Origin: Mycoemilia scoparia
Taxonomy: Eukaryota > Kickxellomycota > Kickxellomycetes > Kickxellales > Kickxellaceae
Length of the DNA stretch: 15,141 nt
NCBI GenBank assembly: GCA_027575805.1
Contig: JANBPU010000352.1
Location: 1-15,141 of the forward strand
Reading direction: 5' to 3'
Position numbers and translations under genes: made by a program. The notes beneath the pieces are model-generated. The model was not told the DNA's origin. It searched no databases and saw only the letters and a program-made list of their open reading frames with translations. How positions within the stretch are numbered: position 1 is the stretch's first letter; every line of letters begins with the position of its first letter. Of the stretch, positions 1 through 8,506 are shown piece by piece.

Positions 1-258
1 TATTAACGCAAGTTTAAAATTGCACCAGCTATTAAAATAAATGTGTAATGTTTTTACACAGCAACATCAACTGTGAGTAATATTTCAATTACAAAACGCA
101 TTCCTATTTACTACCAGTTAAATACAATCCGACAATTTCTTGATGAATTCTTAGGGACTATACTAAACCAGAATATCACATGCAGTCAGAGTACTCATCT
201 GCTTCTGCCATTATACGAAGACCCAGAAGTGTATAAAAGTATCGACTGTTGCCTGAAC
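1..258 (+). repeat. Dispersed repeat, copy 1 (inverted partner at 12369-12626)
   Basis: Positions 1-258 match the reverse complement of 12369-12626 without gaps. The first 77 bases are identical and I count 16 mismatches in all (about 94% identity). Similarity stops sharply after 258, while the left end is cut by the window edge, so the element may extend further left. One frame on this strand is open from 49 to past the repeat end and is also open in the partner; it contains shared words such as LNTIRQFL and STHLLLPLY. The only start near 73 is GTG, so this is not an intact gene; it could be an exon or a transposon fragment. The family is not recognised. Confidence 0.9.
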
Positions 259-606
259 AGGTTATCTTTACCACCTTTTCATGTATCAAAATGTTTCATA
301 AAAAACATAGCAATTCGGCCAAGGCTGTTTATCCAAAGTCTGCTATGCTAGATCCTTAGAAATAAGGGCAAGATTGCCACAAGGATGTTCTCATTCTCCA
401 CCTCCCGCTTCTGGCAATGCTCCTGGAAAGAGCAAGCACACAGACTTTGGACTTTGTCTGTGGGTAAAAAACAGGCCTGCACAACTGCCAGCAAATATAC
501 ACGATGGCAATCACCTCACTGGTGGTGGCAATGGAAATAAGCCCACATTGAGCTACAAAGCCAAATATGCCACAGCCTTTTTGTCAAGGAAAGCCATAAA
601 CACATA
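259..606. other. Possible transposon-derived relic
   Basis: Past the repeat, one frame on the + strand stays open from about 365 to the TAG ending at 607. It encodes a Gly/Asn/Pro-containing peptide with words such as TDFGLCLWVKNRPAQLPAN and HDGNHLTGGGNGN, with no ATG start. The opposite strand is broken by stops. The stretch is richer in GC than the DNA around it, which suggests former coding sequence. Its position next to a dispersed repeat makes a decayed mobile element the simplest reading, but I do not recognise a transposase or reverse-transcriptase motif. Confidence 0.25.
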
Positions 607-607
607 G

Positions 608-1400
608 TATCGTGCAAAGACTATTAATATTTTGGTTGTAAACAACCAAAATAAAACTTAAACTAGATCGGGGAGTCGAAGAGAACTTAAAATTCAATTA
701 GATATTTTGAGAGCATAACTTAGATTTGTTGGTTTTTATTCTTTGTCTGTACGCATTTAATTTTTTCAAATTTATTCCATGGTTGCATAACATTGGAGAT
801 AATTTTTGAAAGGAGAGTTTACTAGTAAAAGTGGACATCCATTTGGCTGTGATTGCTGCCCCTATAAGCATTCACCCTTCAAAAATTATTACACATATGG
901 AGCTTTTGAAGACTCACTACTATTATTAATATTACTACTACCACCACCACTTTTGTACAAAGGTTTGTAGAATCTGACTATTTCTGATTAGTTTTTAGGG
1001 CTGCATAAAATGATAGAACAACAATTTATGGAAAAAGAAAAATTTTGATAATGCCATTGAGCAATTAGTTTAAAGCCGTCTATGTGTACAAATGTGTATG
1101 TGTGTGTTTGTGTGAGTAGATTATTTTTAGCATGTTTAGAAATAAATCCTGCAAACAATGCAAAAGTGGGGAGAAAAAAGAAAGTATGATTGAGTGATTG
1201 AGTGAGAGTAGGAATGATTATAATGCTTAAATCGTTTTTATCAATACACCTCTCATTAGTAAATATTTTACAATGTGGCGTTGCACGAATAATGCAACTC
1301 CTGATTCCTAGCTTCCAACATTTGTGCGTGTGTTTATCAGTAGTGCCTGTTATTTATTTACAAGGGGGATGTTTTTGTTGTTGTGAATGATGTTTACAAA
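608..1400. other. Intergenic region, no gene seen
   Basis: AT-rich sequence with no supported coding region. It holds a copy of a small fold-back element (789-900, listed separately), a short ACT/ATT/ACC triplet tract near 916-952, and a TG-rich tract near 1083-1116. The last part carries the promoter of the membrane-protein gene that starts at 1637. Confidence 0.6.
789..900. repeat. Fold-back (MITE-like) element, copy A
   Basis: The arms ATAATTTTTGAAAGG (near 799-813) and CCCTTCAAAAATTATT (near 877-892) are imperfect inverted repeats about 65 bases apart. The interior has GGCTGTGATTGC followed by CCTATAA. The same arms and interior occur, in reverse orientation, at 8838-8930, and the interior plus right arm recur at 8978-9040. 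No coding capacity and no clear target-site duplication are visible. It could be a non-autonomous DNA transposon or a conserved structured regulatory element. Confidence 0.6.
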
Positions 1401-1406
1401 AAAAAC

Positions 1407-1414
1407 TATAAATA
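1407..1414 (+). promoter_or_regulatory. TATA box of the membrane-protein gene
   Basis: TATAAATA lies 230 bp upstream of the ATG at 1637, with a second TATAAAT at 1433-1439. From 1391 to 1636 the + strand has no ATG and the later part is pyrimidine-rich, which fits a 5' UTR of about 170-200 nt. Confidence 0.45.
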
Positions 1415-1636
1415 CTCAAAACCAAATCAGCCTATAAATTTAGACTTTTGTTATATTGTTTTTCAAAAGTATTTATCTTTTTTTTTTGCTTTATACTTAA
1501 CACTTGACAATCATAACCAAACATTGACAGACACTCGTGTACTCCCCTTTCCACCCGCCTCACTGCACTCTTCCCTGTTTAGATACAATTTTCAGGTACC
1601 CTCTTCTTCCCAGGAAGAGAGAAAAAGTGAGTCATC

Positions 1637-2395
1637 ATGATGCTCTGTACGCTAATCTCAGTATTATTTTTACTGGCATCAATCCTGAATCTCAAGGCAC
1701 TACAATCCACCACCTCCGCGAATGACGACACCACCTCCAGGAACACTGACAATGCAATTATGATTGGAATTTTGCAAGCCCATCTTGCAGTTTCAGCAAT
1801 TGTTGCGACATGTTTGTGGTTCATGCAAATCTTGGCTCGACTAAACCTCGGAAACCCCTTCTTCTTTCTGTTTTCAATGGCGGGAGGAGCGGGGGTTAGT
1901 TCGATTATGTTTGATGCGTTCATGTTGACTGACATTGCCATTGCACTGTGGGTTGGATCTAGTTGGTTTGACTTGCTGTACACGGCCATTGTTGGCTTTA
2001 TAATCAGCACTCGGATTATCCAGAGGTACAATCAATTCCCATACCAGATGCTTGTGACTATGTCAATTTTTGCGGTTCTTGTGGGAATCTATTTCAGATC
2101 TGTGCGAGTTGCGCTTGATGTTGTTGTTGTTTGTATGAATGACTTATTGATTATGTCGTTCAACCTCAGCGACAATGGCAACGGTAACGGCAATGCAAAT
2201 GGACTGTTCGCTTTATACAAGAGCTATTTGAAGCAGGCGTGTCTTGTTGTTTATGGTGTGTATTTTGTGAAGCTGAATTATTACTTTGTTTTTAAGGTGA
2301 TGGCTCCTCATGGATATTTGAAGCTTGCCAGTACTGTAACTGGGGCTGGAGTTGCTGTAGGTAATGTGGTTGTGCGATACTTTTTGGCAAACTAG
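1637..2395 (+). CDS. Polytopic membrane protein, unknown function
   Basis: 252-residue uninterrupted reading frame. An in-frame TGA at 1628 and the absence of any upstream ATG back to 1391 fix the start at 1637; a second ATG follows at once. Hydrophobic stretches at about residues 2-19 (anchor or signal), 41-66, 74-107, 110-127, 138-170, 201-220 and 228-250 predict roughly six to seven membrane spans. Between the first and second lies a polar Ser/Thr/Asp/Asn segment (21-40), and a Gly-Asn repeat (about 178-189) sits in a loop before the last two spans. I recognise no family or catalytic motif. Codon positions show no interruption, so no intron is needed. The gene sits head to tail with the isomerase gene 425 bp downstream. 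It may be a lineage-specific fungal membrane protein. Confidence 0.8.
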   Translation: MMLCTLISVLFLLASILNLKALQSTTSANDDTTSRNTDNAIMIGILQAHLAVSAIVATCLWFMQILARLNLGNPFFFLFSMAGGAGVSSIMFDAFMLTDIAIALWVGSSWFDLLYTAIVGFIISTRIIQRYNQFPYQMLVTMSIFAVLVGIYFRSVRVALDVVVVCMNDLLIMSFNLSDNGNGNGNANGLFALYKSYLKQACLVVYGVYFVKLNYYFVFKVMAPHGYLKLASTVTGAGVAVGNVVVRYFLAN

Positions 2396-2535
2396 GAAGA
2401 GGGAGGAAAAAAGCTTTTTGATTTATTTTAATGGCATTTATTTCTTTCTCATTCTCTCTCTATTTTGCTGATAATATCAACTATGGAGTTTTGTTTAATA
2501 TCGTTTGGTTTGATGTGCATTGTGTTTTTGTAAAA

Positions 2536-2541
2536 AATAAA
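2536..2541 (+). terminator. Polyadenylation signal of the membrane-protein gene
   Basis: AATAAA 141 bp after the stop codon at 2395, followed by T-rich and A-rich sequence, the usual arrangement of a fungal 3' end. Confidence 0.6.
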
Positions 2542-2760
2542 GATTGCTTTTGAAAACAAAATTGAGTTGAGGCTTCGAATAAATTAAAGTAGTATGTATG
2601 ATCACCAACCCATAAATTTTAATCCAACAACTTTGGATACGCCTCGATTTTGACAATTTCATCGCCATGCCTCTTCGTCATCAATGTTAACAATAACAAT
2701 AACCATCTTGACAAGCACAACAACATCTCTGCTATTATCTTTTCCTTCATAAATTAATCA

Positions 2761-2766
2761 TATAAA
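2761..2766 (+). promoter_or_regulatory. TATA box of the isomerase gene
   Basis: TATAAA starts 59 bp upstream of the ATG at 2820, giving an expected leader of about 25-30 nt. No ATG lies between it and the start codon. Confidence 0.5.
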
Positions 2767-2819
2767 CACACATTACTTAATATACTACCAAATAGAATAA
2801 CATAGCGAAATTAGAAGGA

Positions 2820-3365
2820 ATGGATGTACCAGCTCATCAGTCCGCGCTTCCGCCAAATTGGATAGTCCGAATGTCCAAATCTCGTAAATTGCCCTACTAC
2901 TATAACACACAGACTGGAAAGAGCCAATGGACACCACCAGATCCCTCAGAAACTCCTGCTGCTCCCACCACCACCCAAGACCACCAGCAGCAGCAGCAAA
3001 CCACATCCAACAACGCCACCAGTGGCGGAGGAAAAATAAGGGTTAGTCATTTATTAGTTAAACATGCTGAAAGTCGTCGGCCAAGTTCATGGAAACAAGC
3101 GCACATTACAAGAACCAAGCAAGAAGCTTTGGAGCTTATCGAGGGGTACCAGGAAGACATTGAGAATGGCGATGCTACCTTGGAGAAATTGGCCAGAACG
3201 CAGAGCGATTGCAGTAGTGCTAGAAATGGTGGGGATTTGGAATGGTTTGGTAGAGGCCAGATGCAACCGGCATTTGAACAGGCTGCTTTTGCTCTCAATG
3301 TTGGCGAATTGTCCAAACCAGTGTGGTCCGATAGTGGTGTCCATCTGATCCTAAGAACTGGATGA
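2820..3365 (+). CDS. ESS1/PIN1-like: Pin1/Ess1-type peptidyl-prolyl cis-trans isomerase
   Basis: 181 residues, complete, no intron. An N-terminal WW domain (about residues 10-40) has both signature tryptophans (W14, W37), the YYY core (26-28) and the closing PP. A Gln/Thr/Asn linker with five consecutive Gln (56-60) leads to a parvulin domain (about 72-181). Residues expected from human Pin1 are all present: H77, K81, the phosphate-binding R86-R87, C131 in SDCSSAR, M148-Q149, F152, S172 and H175, and the chain ends in LILRTG like the family. Family knowledge: these enzymes isomerise phospho-Ser/Thr-Pro bonds, bind the RNA polymerase II C-terminal domain and cell-cycle proteins, and act mainly in the nucleus. 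The linker is longer and more Gln-rich than in Pin1. It converges on the kinase gene, with 258 bp between stop codons. Confidence 0.97.
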   Translation: MDVPAHQSALPPNWIVRMSKSRKLPYYYNTQTGKSQWTPPDPSETPAAPTTTQDHQQQQQTTSNNATSGGGKIRVSHLLVKHAESRRPSSWKQAHITRTKQEALELIEGYQEDIENGDATLEKLARTQSDCSSARNGGDLEWFGRGQMQPAFEQAAFALNVGELSKPVWSDSGVHLILRTG

Positions 3366-3459
3366 TTGTAATTTCAAGTGTATGGTTGGTTTGTTGGTTA
3401 GTTGTTTATTTTTAGATAGATATTTACAACAACAGTGTGCCAGTGCAGCGAAATAGATG

Positions 3460-3481
3460 GATCGATCGATCGATCGATCGA
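3460..3481. repeat. (GATC)n microsatellite in the convergent 3' intergenic region
   Basis: Five tandem GATC units plus GA, a self-complementary tetranucleotide repeat, about 95 bp after the isomerase stop. It is within the likely 3' UTR of the isomerase mRNA and could fold on itself. Confidence 0.85.
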
Positions 3482-3543
3482 CCAGGGTCTGTGCTTAGTA
3501 ATAATATAATGGATGAATGAGGCGAAAAGAAAAAGTAGTAGTA

Positions 3544-3549
3544 AATAAA
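3544..3549 (+). terminator. Polyadenylation signal of the isomerase gene
   Basis: AATAAA on the + strand 179 bp after the isomerase stop and only about 75 bp before the stop codon of the convergent kinase gene. Confidence 0.55.
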
Positions 3550-3612
3550 TAGACCGAAAAATTATATAAAAACAAAATTTAGAAATATATGTGTAGTAAT
3601 TATCAAAAGCAT

Positions 3613-3618
3613 TTTATT
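3613..3618 (-). terminator. Candidate polyadenylation signals of the kinase gene
   Basis: AATAAA on the - strand lies 5 bp past the kinase stop codon; another - strand AATAAA is at 3405-3410, beyond the isomerase poly(A) signal. If the distal one is used, the 3' UTRs of the two convergent genes overlap. Confidence 0.45.
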
Positions 3619-3623
3619 ATTGA

Positions 3624-5867
3624 CTATTGGTTGTTGTTTGTGGGCAGTGAGTTTTCATCAACAAAGAGCTCAGAGTCAAGCTCGTCCAAGCGGGATATGA
3701 CTTGATCAAGAGTTGGTCTTTTGGGGATCTGGGGATCGACCATGGACTGGAGAAGCTGCACCACTGGCCTGGGGATTTCGGTGCAGTCGAGGAAATGGAT
3801 TACATTTCCGCCACTAGGCAATGCCGCTGCACCTGCAGTCTTTGATGAGTCCGAGGTTTTGTTGTTGCCATGAATCTTGAATGTGCGACGGCGGTGAAGT
3901 CTGCCAAGATTCAAACTTTTGCACTTTGTCAGCTTTGGGGGGAATGATGCATTATCATCTGTGCCGTTTCTGCTATTGTTGTGACTGTCAGTAACAGCAG
4001 CAGCAGCAGCAGCTGAACAACAGCTAGCATCGCCACATCCTCCAGCTTTATTGTTATCAGAGCTATTAGTAACCTTCCGAGCCTTGAGCGTCTGTGATCT
4101 TTGGAGTGGTGGAGTTGGTTGGTGGTAGTTCTGTTGCTCCCATGTCCAAAAGGCTCCGCTCTTTGCTCTAAGCATGAGCTCAACGCCGTTTCGTATCGAC
4201 TGGTATGGCTCTCTGGCAGATATGAAGAGAATATACAACGAAACGCCCAGAGAAAACACATCTGAAGCTGCAAATACGACTGGATCAAAGTTTTCTTCCC
4301 ACTGGTCGTTATTATCTGGCTGGGGCGCCAAGATGCTGGTAGTAGAAAGCATTTCTGGGGCCGAGTGGGGGATTGTCCCGACGTGGTCGGTGTAGCAGAT
4401 AAACGTCGTTGGGTCAAAGTCGTATGTGTTACGCAGCCAACGCAAACAGTCTGGGTCAAATTTGGCTGCTGACATGTCTGCTAACCGAATGTCCCAACTG
4501 TCGCTAAGCAAAAGGTTGTGTGGCTTTATATCATTATGGCTGACTCCTGCTTCATGCATTGCCTGCAGGGCTATGGCAAGCTGACGCCCCCATTGGAAGA
4601 ACAGGTCGGGCCCAATGTCCTGCTTGTTGTTCTGAATCCATGACCATGTGTCGCCATGTGTGCAGTCTTCGAGGACCATAGCCCAGGTTCCTTGCTTACG
4701 TAGCAGCTGCGGTGAAACGTCATCGAAGGTCAGAACCTTGTATTCAGCAGCAGCAGCAGCAGCAGTAGCTGATGCCTGTTTTGTCGAAGAAGCTCTTATA
4801 TCACCATCTTCATCATCAGCACCCCCGGATTGCCCTCCTCCTCCTCCATTACAACAAGGCGTGTCAAGGTTAATAAGGCCAATCATTGTGATAATGGACT
4901 GGGTCTTGGTTTCACCGGTATTTGTGGGATATCCACGCCCTCCTCCTCCTCCTCTGCCATCACTGTTACTGGTTGGTGGCAAAGATGTTGTCGTCAATGT
5001 GGGGGTGGCATTGTGGAATGTGTATATCCTATGTAAAGCACAGATCTCGATAATGGCCAACTCTAGCGCATCTTCATCGTCGCTGTTAAACACCTTGACT
5101 GCACAGGAGTGGTTGAACGAACGTGACGAGGCATTTTCAAATCCACTTCCCAGTTCATCCTCGTCTTCAACAGAAGCATACGCAGCTCTGTACACGGTGG
5201 AATAGCGACCCTGCCCCAGCTTGGTTGTGGAATTTCTGAGAAGACGGACGCGTGATGCTTGTGGCGGGACAGGTGGGATTGATGACAACGTGATCGATGA
5301 CCCAGTTGATGAAGCAAAGGCCCTCGTCAGCTGGTTTGATGAGCTATGGTGGCGGATGTCACTTTGGGGATGAAAGTTCTGCAGATGGTGTTGTTGCTGT
5401 TGATGATGATGATGATGTTTGTGGTCATTGAGCAGCAGCTCTGGTGTCATATTACCGAACCCAGTGGAAGATGATGGTGTTAACAATTCACCATTAAGAC
5501 TTTTATTTATATTTCCTTTTCTGTTTGACGACGACATCGTCGATGCAGAAGAAAGTGGAAGACTAGTATCATCTTTAACAAACATGTTATGATGGTGGTG
5601 GATCTGGCGAGTACCTGCTGATAATGCTGTTTCGAAGCTGCTAGTGTTGTCGTTGTTGTTGTGACTGTGTTGGTGATAATGCATCGTTGTAGCAGCCGAA
5701 AAACTGCGATGATGACCTAAACCATCCTGCTGCTGCTGTTGATGATGGTGAAAGTTTTGATAGTTAGCATCGTTGTTGTGATGTTGATTATCATTATGAG
5801 GATGGAGGAGGCTGAGGCGCTGAAAAGAGTTTGGTGTATTAGATGAAGTCGACGGTGGTTTGAACAT
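3624..5867 (-). CDS. Large atypical Ser/Thr protein kinase-like protein
   Basis: 747 residues if translation starts at the ATG at 5867, the first ATG of the predicted spliced mRNA. The frame stays open upstream to 6233 but without an ATG. Residues 1-210 are low complexity, rich in His, Gln, Asn and Ser. The kinase domain spans about 212-722: glycine loop LGQGRYSTVY (G218, G220), lysine K258 in CAVKVF, catalytic loop SHNDIKPHNLLL (H444, D446, K448), metal site LADMSAAK (D464), SAPEML (A503-E505), ASDVFSLG (D536) and R717 in PKRPTL. HRD is HND and DFG is DMS, so it is atypical, but all the main catalytic residues remain. Two large inserts, Gly/Ala-rich (about 280-360) and Ser/Asn/Ala-rich (about 570-690), interrupt the lobes. 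I cannot name the family; a fungal signalling kinase is inferred. Confidence 0.9.
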   Translation of the reverse strand: MFKPPSTSSNTPNSFQRLSLLHPHNDNQHHNNDANYQNFHHHQQQQQDGLGHHRSFSAATTMHYHQHSHNNNDNTSSFETALSAGTRQIHHHHNMFVKDDTSLPLSSASTMSSSNRKGNINKSLNGELLTPSSSTGFGNMTPELLLNDHKHHHHHQQQQHHLQNFHPQSDIRHHSSSNQLTRAFASSTGSSITLSSIPPVPPQASRVRLLRNSTTKLGQGRYSTVYRAAYASVEDEDELGSGFENASSRSFNHSCAVKVFNSDDEDALELAIIEICALHRIYTFHNATPTLTTTSLPPTSNSDGRGGGGGRGYPTNTGETKTQSIITMIGLINLDTPCCNGGGGGQSGGADDEDGDIRASSTKQASATAAAAAAEYKVLTFDDVSPQLLRKQGTWAMVLEDCTHGDTWSWIQNNKQDIGPDLFFQWGRQLAIALQAMHEAGVSHNDIKPHNLLLSDSWDIRLADMSAAKFDPDCLRWLRNTYDFDPTTFICYTDHVGTIPHSAPEMLSTTSILAPQPDNNDQWEENFDPVVFAASDVFSLGVSLYILFISAREPYQSIRNGVELMLRAKSGAFWTWEQQNYHQPTPPLQRSQTLKARKVTNSSDNNKAGGCGDASCCSAAAAAAVTDSHNNSRNGTDDNASFPPKLTKCKSLNLGRLHRRRTFKIHGNNKTSDSSKTAGAAALPSGGNVIHFLDCTEIPRPVVQLLQSMVDPQIPKRPTLDQVISRLDELDSELFVDENSLPTNNNQ

Positions 5868-6031
5868 ATTTTCAAATATGTTTATGAGTTGCTGCTGTTG
5901 TTGATGATGATGATGGTGGTGGAGTGATGTGTAAATAATAAGAATAAAACCGGCAAAAAAATAGTTGGTGATTTGGTCAGATATAGAAAGGGCACTTAAT
6001 ATCACAAATAGATTAGAAGAAAATCCGACAA

Positions 6032-6267
6032 CTGAGAAAGAAGCCAAAGGGTTGGGATGTGTTAGGAAAGAGTGGGAAGATTTATAGTTTTTTTTTGTGA
6101 CTAAGCAAATTATAAAATGAAGCGCAGTGGCCTCAGTGGTTGTGTGAAGGTCTATGTGAAGGGGAGAGGGGGGGGAGAAAAAGAAGGTTAGATAGAAACA
6201 CGTACACTGACAAGTAAAATAATCTTGACACAACAGGATAACACAATATTGAGAAAATGACGCTCAC
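6032..6267 (-). other. Predicted 5' UTR intron of the kinase gene
   Basis: On the - strand the donor AAG|GTGAGC lies at 6268/6267. The acceptor is a pyrimidine-rich CTTCTTTCTCAG ending at 6032. A CTAAC branch site at 6065-6061 is about 30 nt before the acceptor. The intron would be 236 bp. Splicing leaves a second exon whose first ATG is the one at 5867. A weaker acceptor (AACAACAG near 5895) is possible. Confidence 0.55.
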
Positions 6268-6833
6268 CTTGCTTTTGCTGCTGCTGCTGCTGCTGCTGCT
6301 GAAGGTTGATTATGTTTGTATAAGGAATGGGGAGAATGAGCGAGCGGGCAAGCGAAAGAAAGAAAATGAGCGAATGTGTGTGGGAGGACAGAGCTGCGGG
6401 TTGTTTATGAATGTTTTGAGAGATAATTTATAGTTGCAGGGAGTTGCAGATAAATAGAGAAAGCACAAAAGTGAGAGTAGTGGTAGTAGTCAAGTCAGCG
6501 AGGAGGCTGAGAATGGAGGCGGCGCGTGGTGTTTTGTGCTTTTTTTTGTGACCGAACACGCACACAAAAACGATTGACAATGGGAAAGTTGGTTAGCTAA
6601 TTAGCTAGTCAGTAGTGAATATAAAGTGGACGGCGGATATGTGACCCTCTACAAGGATACCAAAGTATCAACAGGAACAAAAAGAATTATTAGTTTTATA
6701 TATAAATTTCGAGTACCAAATACGAAATAGTTTGTGGTATATTGGACAGATAATGATGGACGTGTGGGTTAGTAGTAGTGTAAGGGTATGTGAAAGAAGA
6801 GGACTCGCTGAGAATGGGAGACAACAGCAACAG
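6268..6833 (-). promoter_or_regulatory. ATG-free leader and promoter region of the kinase gene
   Basis: On the - strand there is no ATG between 5868 and 6833, while the + strand of the same interval has about twenty. The - strand is pyrimidine-rich (CT tracts, CCCCCC near 6170). A TTTATATATAAA at about 6697-6708 is a possible TATA box, though transcription could start further upstream, since the ATG-free zone reaches 6833. The predicted first exon ends in (CAG)8 just before the donor site. Confidence 0.5.
6278..6301. repeat. (CTG)8 / (CAG)8 trinucleotide repeat
   Basis: Eight perfect CTG units on the + strand. On the kinase transcript this is (CAG)8, at the 3' end of the predicted non-coding first exon, ten bases before the splice donor. 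It is not in a coding frame that I would accept. Confidence 0.9.
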
Positions 6834-7081
6834 CATAATTACAATGGCAATACAAAGAGAATTAAGCCAATTTCTATATGCAAATATAAGTGACTATTCT
6901 TCTACACATACATTATGTATGTATGAGAGAGTTGAACCGAACGATGGCGAGGAATAGAGGGAGGGGGAGAGAGGTTTGCTGGTGATGTGGCAGTAATCGA
7001 GCAGAGTGGAAGCCAGTGAAGACAGTAAACCAACCAGCGGTTGTTAAAATATGAGTGTGTTTGTCTTTGTCAAGACTATTA

Positions 7082-7113
<32 letters not shown>

Positions 7114-8229
7114 CAGTAAAGCACAACATTGCATGGCATTTCAATTGAGACACAGACGCTGCAGTAGCCATTTGTCTTGGATGTATATGTGTGCAAGTGT
7201 AAGGGGGTAGTAGAAATCAAAAACTGATGTGTGTGTGTTGTATAACACCATCTATCATTACTAACAAAAAGGTGTCTGGTCATTACTTACGTTTTGCTGC
7301 TACTTAGCCACACAAGCAGGAGTGGTGAGTATATACGCTGTATCGTACTGTTTGATGATGTGCGATATTAAGGGGTTAGAGATAGCAGTGATGAAATACC
7401 CGTGTTTTGTCTGAACGAATGAACAAAGAAATAGGCTATAATTCCTGCGAACGGGCCAACCAGCACACCAGTGAAATGCAAATGCAAGTGAGTCGTCAAA
7501 CCAAGCAAACCAGTGTGTTGATATCACTTTATCTCTCTCTCTCTCTTTCTCTGGTTAGTAGAGAAAAAGGAAAGTGGTAGAATATATTTGGTAAGCGCAG
7601 TTGTAGTGTGTTCACGCCCGCTAATGATAAACAAGTGAGAAGGTGTCAGTCAGTCAAAGAATCGGATAACAGTTATTGGGAGTGAAGGCAGGCAGACAGA
7701 CAGACAGTATTGGAAAGCGTGTATTCCAAAGTTCGATTTATGAAACTAATAAAGTGCCGCCACACAATTATAGAACAAAGACATTCAATGGATGGGTTAT
7801 AACAACATGCATATATAGATTCATTTTTCTATGCTTCTCTTCCTTTATATTCGTTTGTTTGTTTATTTGTTTGTTTGTTGTACCATAGAGAGAGAGAGAG
7901 AAGGGGGGGGGGTTAGCAGAGAATAAAAGATGTAAAGTCAGTTACCTTTGATGTTGCGATAAAAACGATAAGTATGATAGAAAGAGCCAACGAAGCTTAG
8001 ACTAAAACTGCAAGTTATTAGCTATTTGGTTAAAGTGTAGTAAAGCAAAGCAAAGTTAAGTAAAGTTAGGTTAGGTTAGGTTAGGTTAAGCAGAGAAAAG
8101 AAATAGGGAAAGCGTTTTCTATCTTAAGGGATACGATGATGATAGCATACAAAAATATAAAACTTTTTTAAATAAATCTATGCATGTATGCGCGAGCACA
8201 AGAAGAGAGAGAGGTGATAGTGGGTTTTG
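6834..8229. repeat. Gene-poor region rich in microsatellites
   Basis: No supported gene. Simple repeats seen: (CA)n at 7082-7108, (CT)n at 7532-7552, TTTG-type tract at 7853-7879, (GA)n followed by ten G at 7887-7912, and (TTAGG)4 at 8066-8085. Open frames here are short and follow the repeats. Part of the left side is probably the kinase promoter. Confidence 0.75.
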
Positions 8230-8506
8230 GGGCAAGGACAATTTTTCGGAGACTTTTAATGCGCGTGTTCAGCACACACATGTCTATCCTAGTGGCCAGA
8301 GCCGTATGTGCTGTGCTACATAACAGGCCATCAAAGGCCAACGAATAGCATCAATGCACCCAAACACACAGACTCAAGCAATTACCCCTGCTGTGATAAA
8401 GCAAGCAATACGATATGGTATAGCATTGATCCATCAGCCAATAATACAGTCAAGGATTCCACTCTGGCATAACAGGATAATAGCCCTGCTGATGCTATAT
8501 AACTTG
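8230..8506. other. Intergenic, short open frames of doubtful status
   Basis: The + strand has a 29-codon frame from the ATG at 8259 and a 62-codon frame from the ATG at 8354, in different frames and with no splice sites that join them convincingly. I see no recognisable domain and do not call either as a gene. If the ORF at 8507-8800 (-) is real, this is its 3' flank, though no AATAAA is visible on that strand. Confidence 0.4.

Noticed and set aside
1579..2031. 150-codon - strand ORF opposite the membrane-protein gene
   Set aside because: It is the antisense shadow of the 1637-2395 gene, whose + strand frame has the ATG, the hydrophobic pattern, TATA and AATAAA.
4648..5205. 185-codon + strand ORF within the kinase gene
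   Set aside because: It is antisense to the kinase domain and its Ser and Pro runs are the complement of the kinase's repetitive codons.
8066..8085. (TTAGG)4 as an interstitial telomere tract
   Set aside because: Only four units, flanked by related TAAAG/TTAAG words, so it looks like an ordinary microsatellite.
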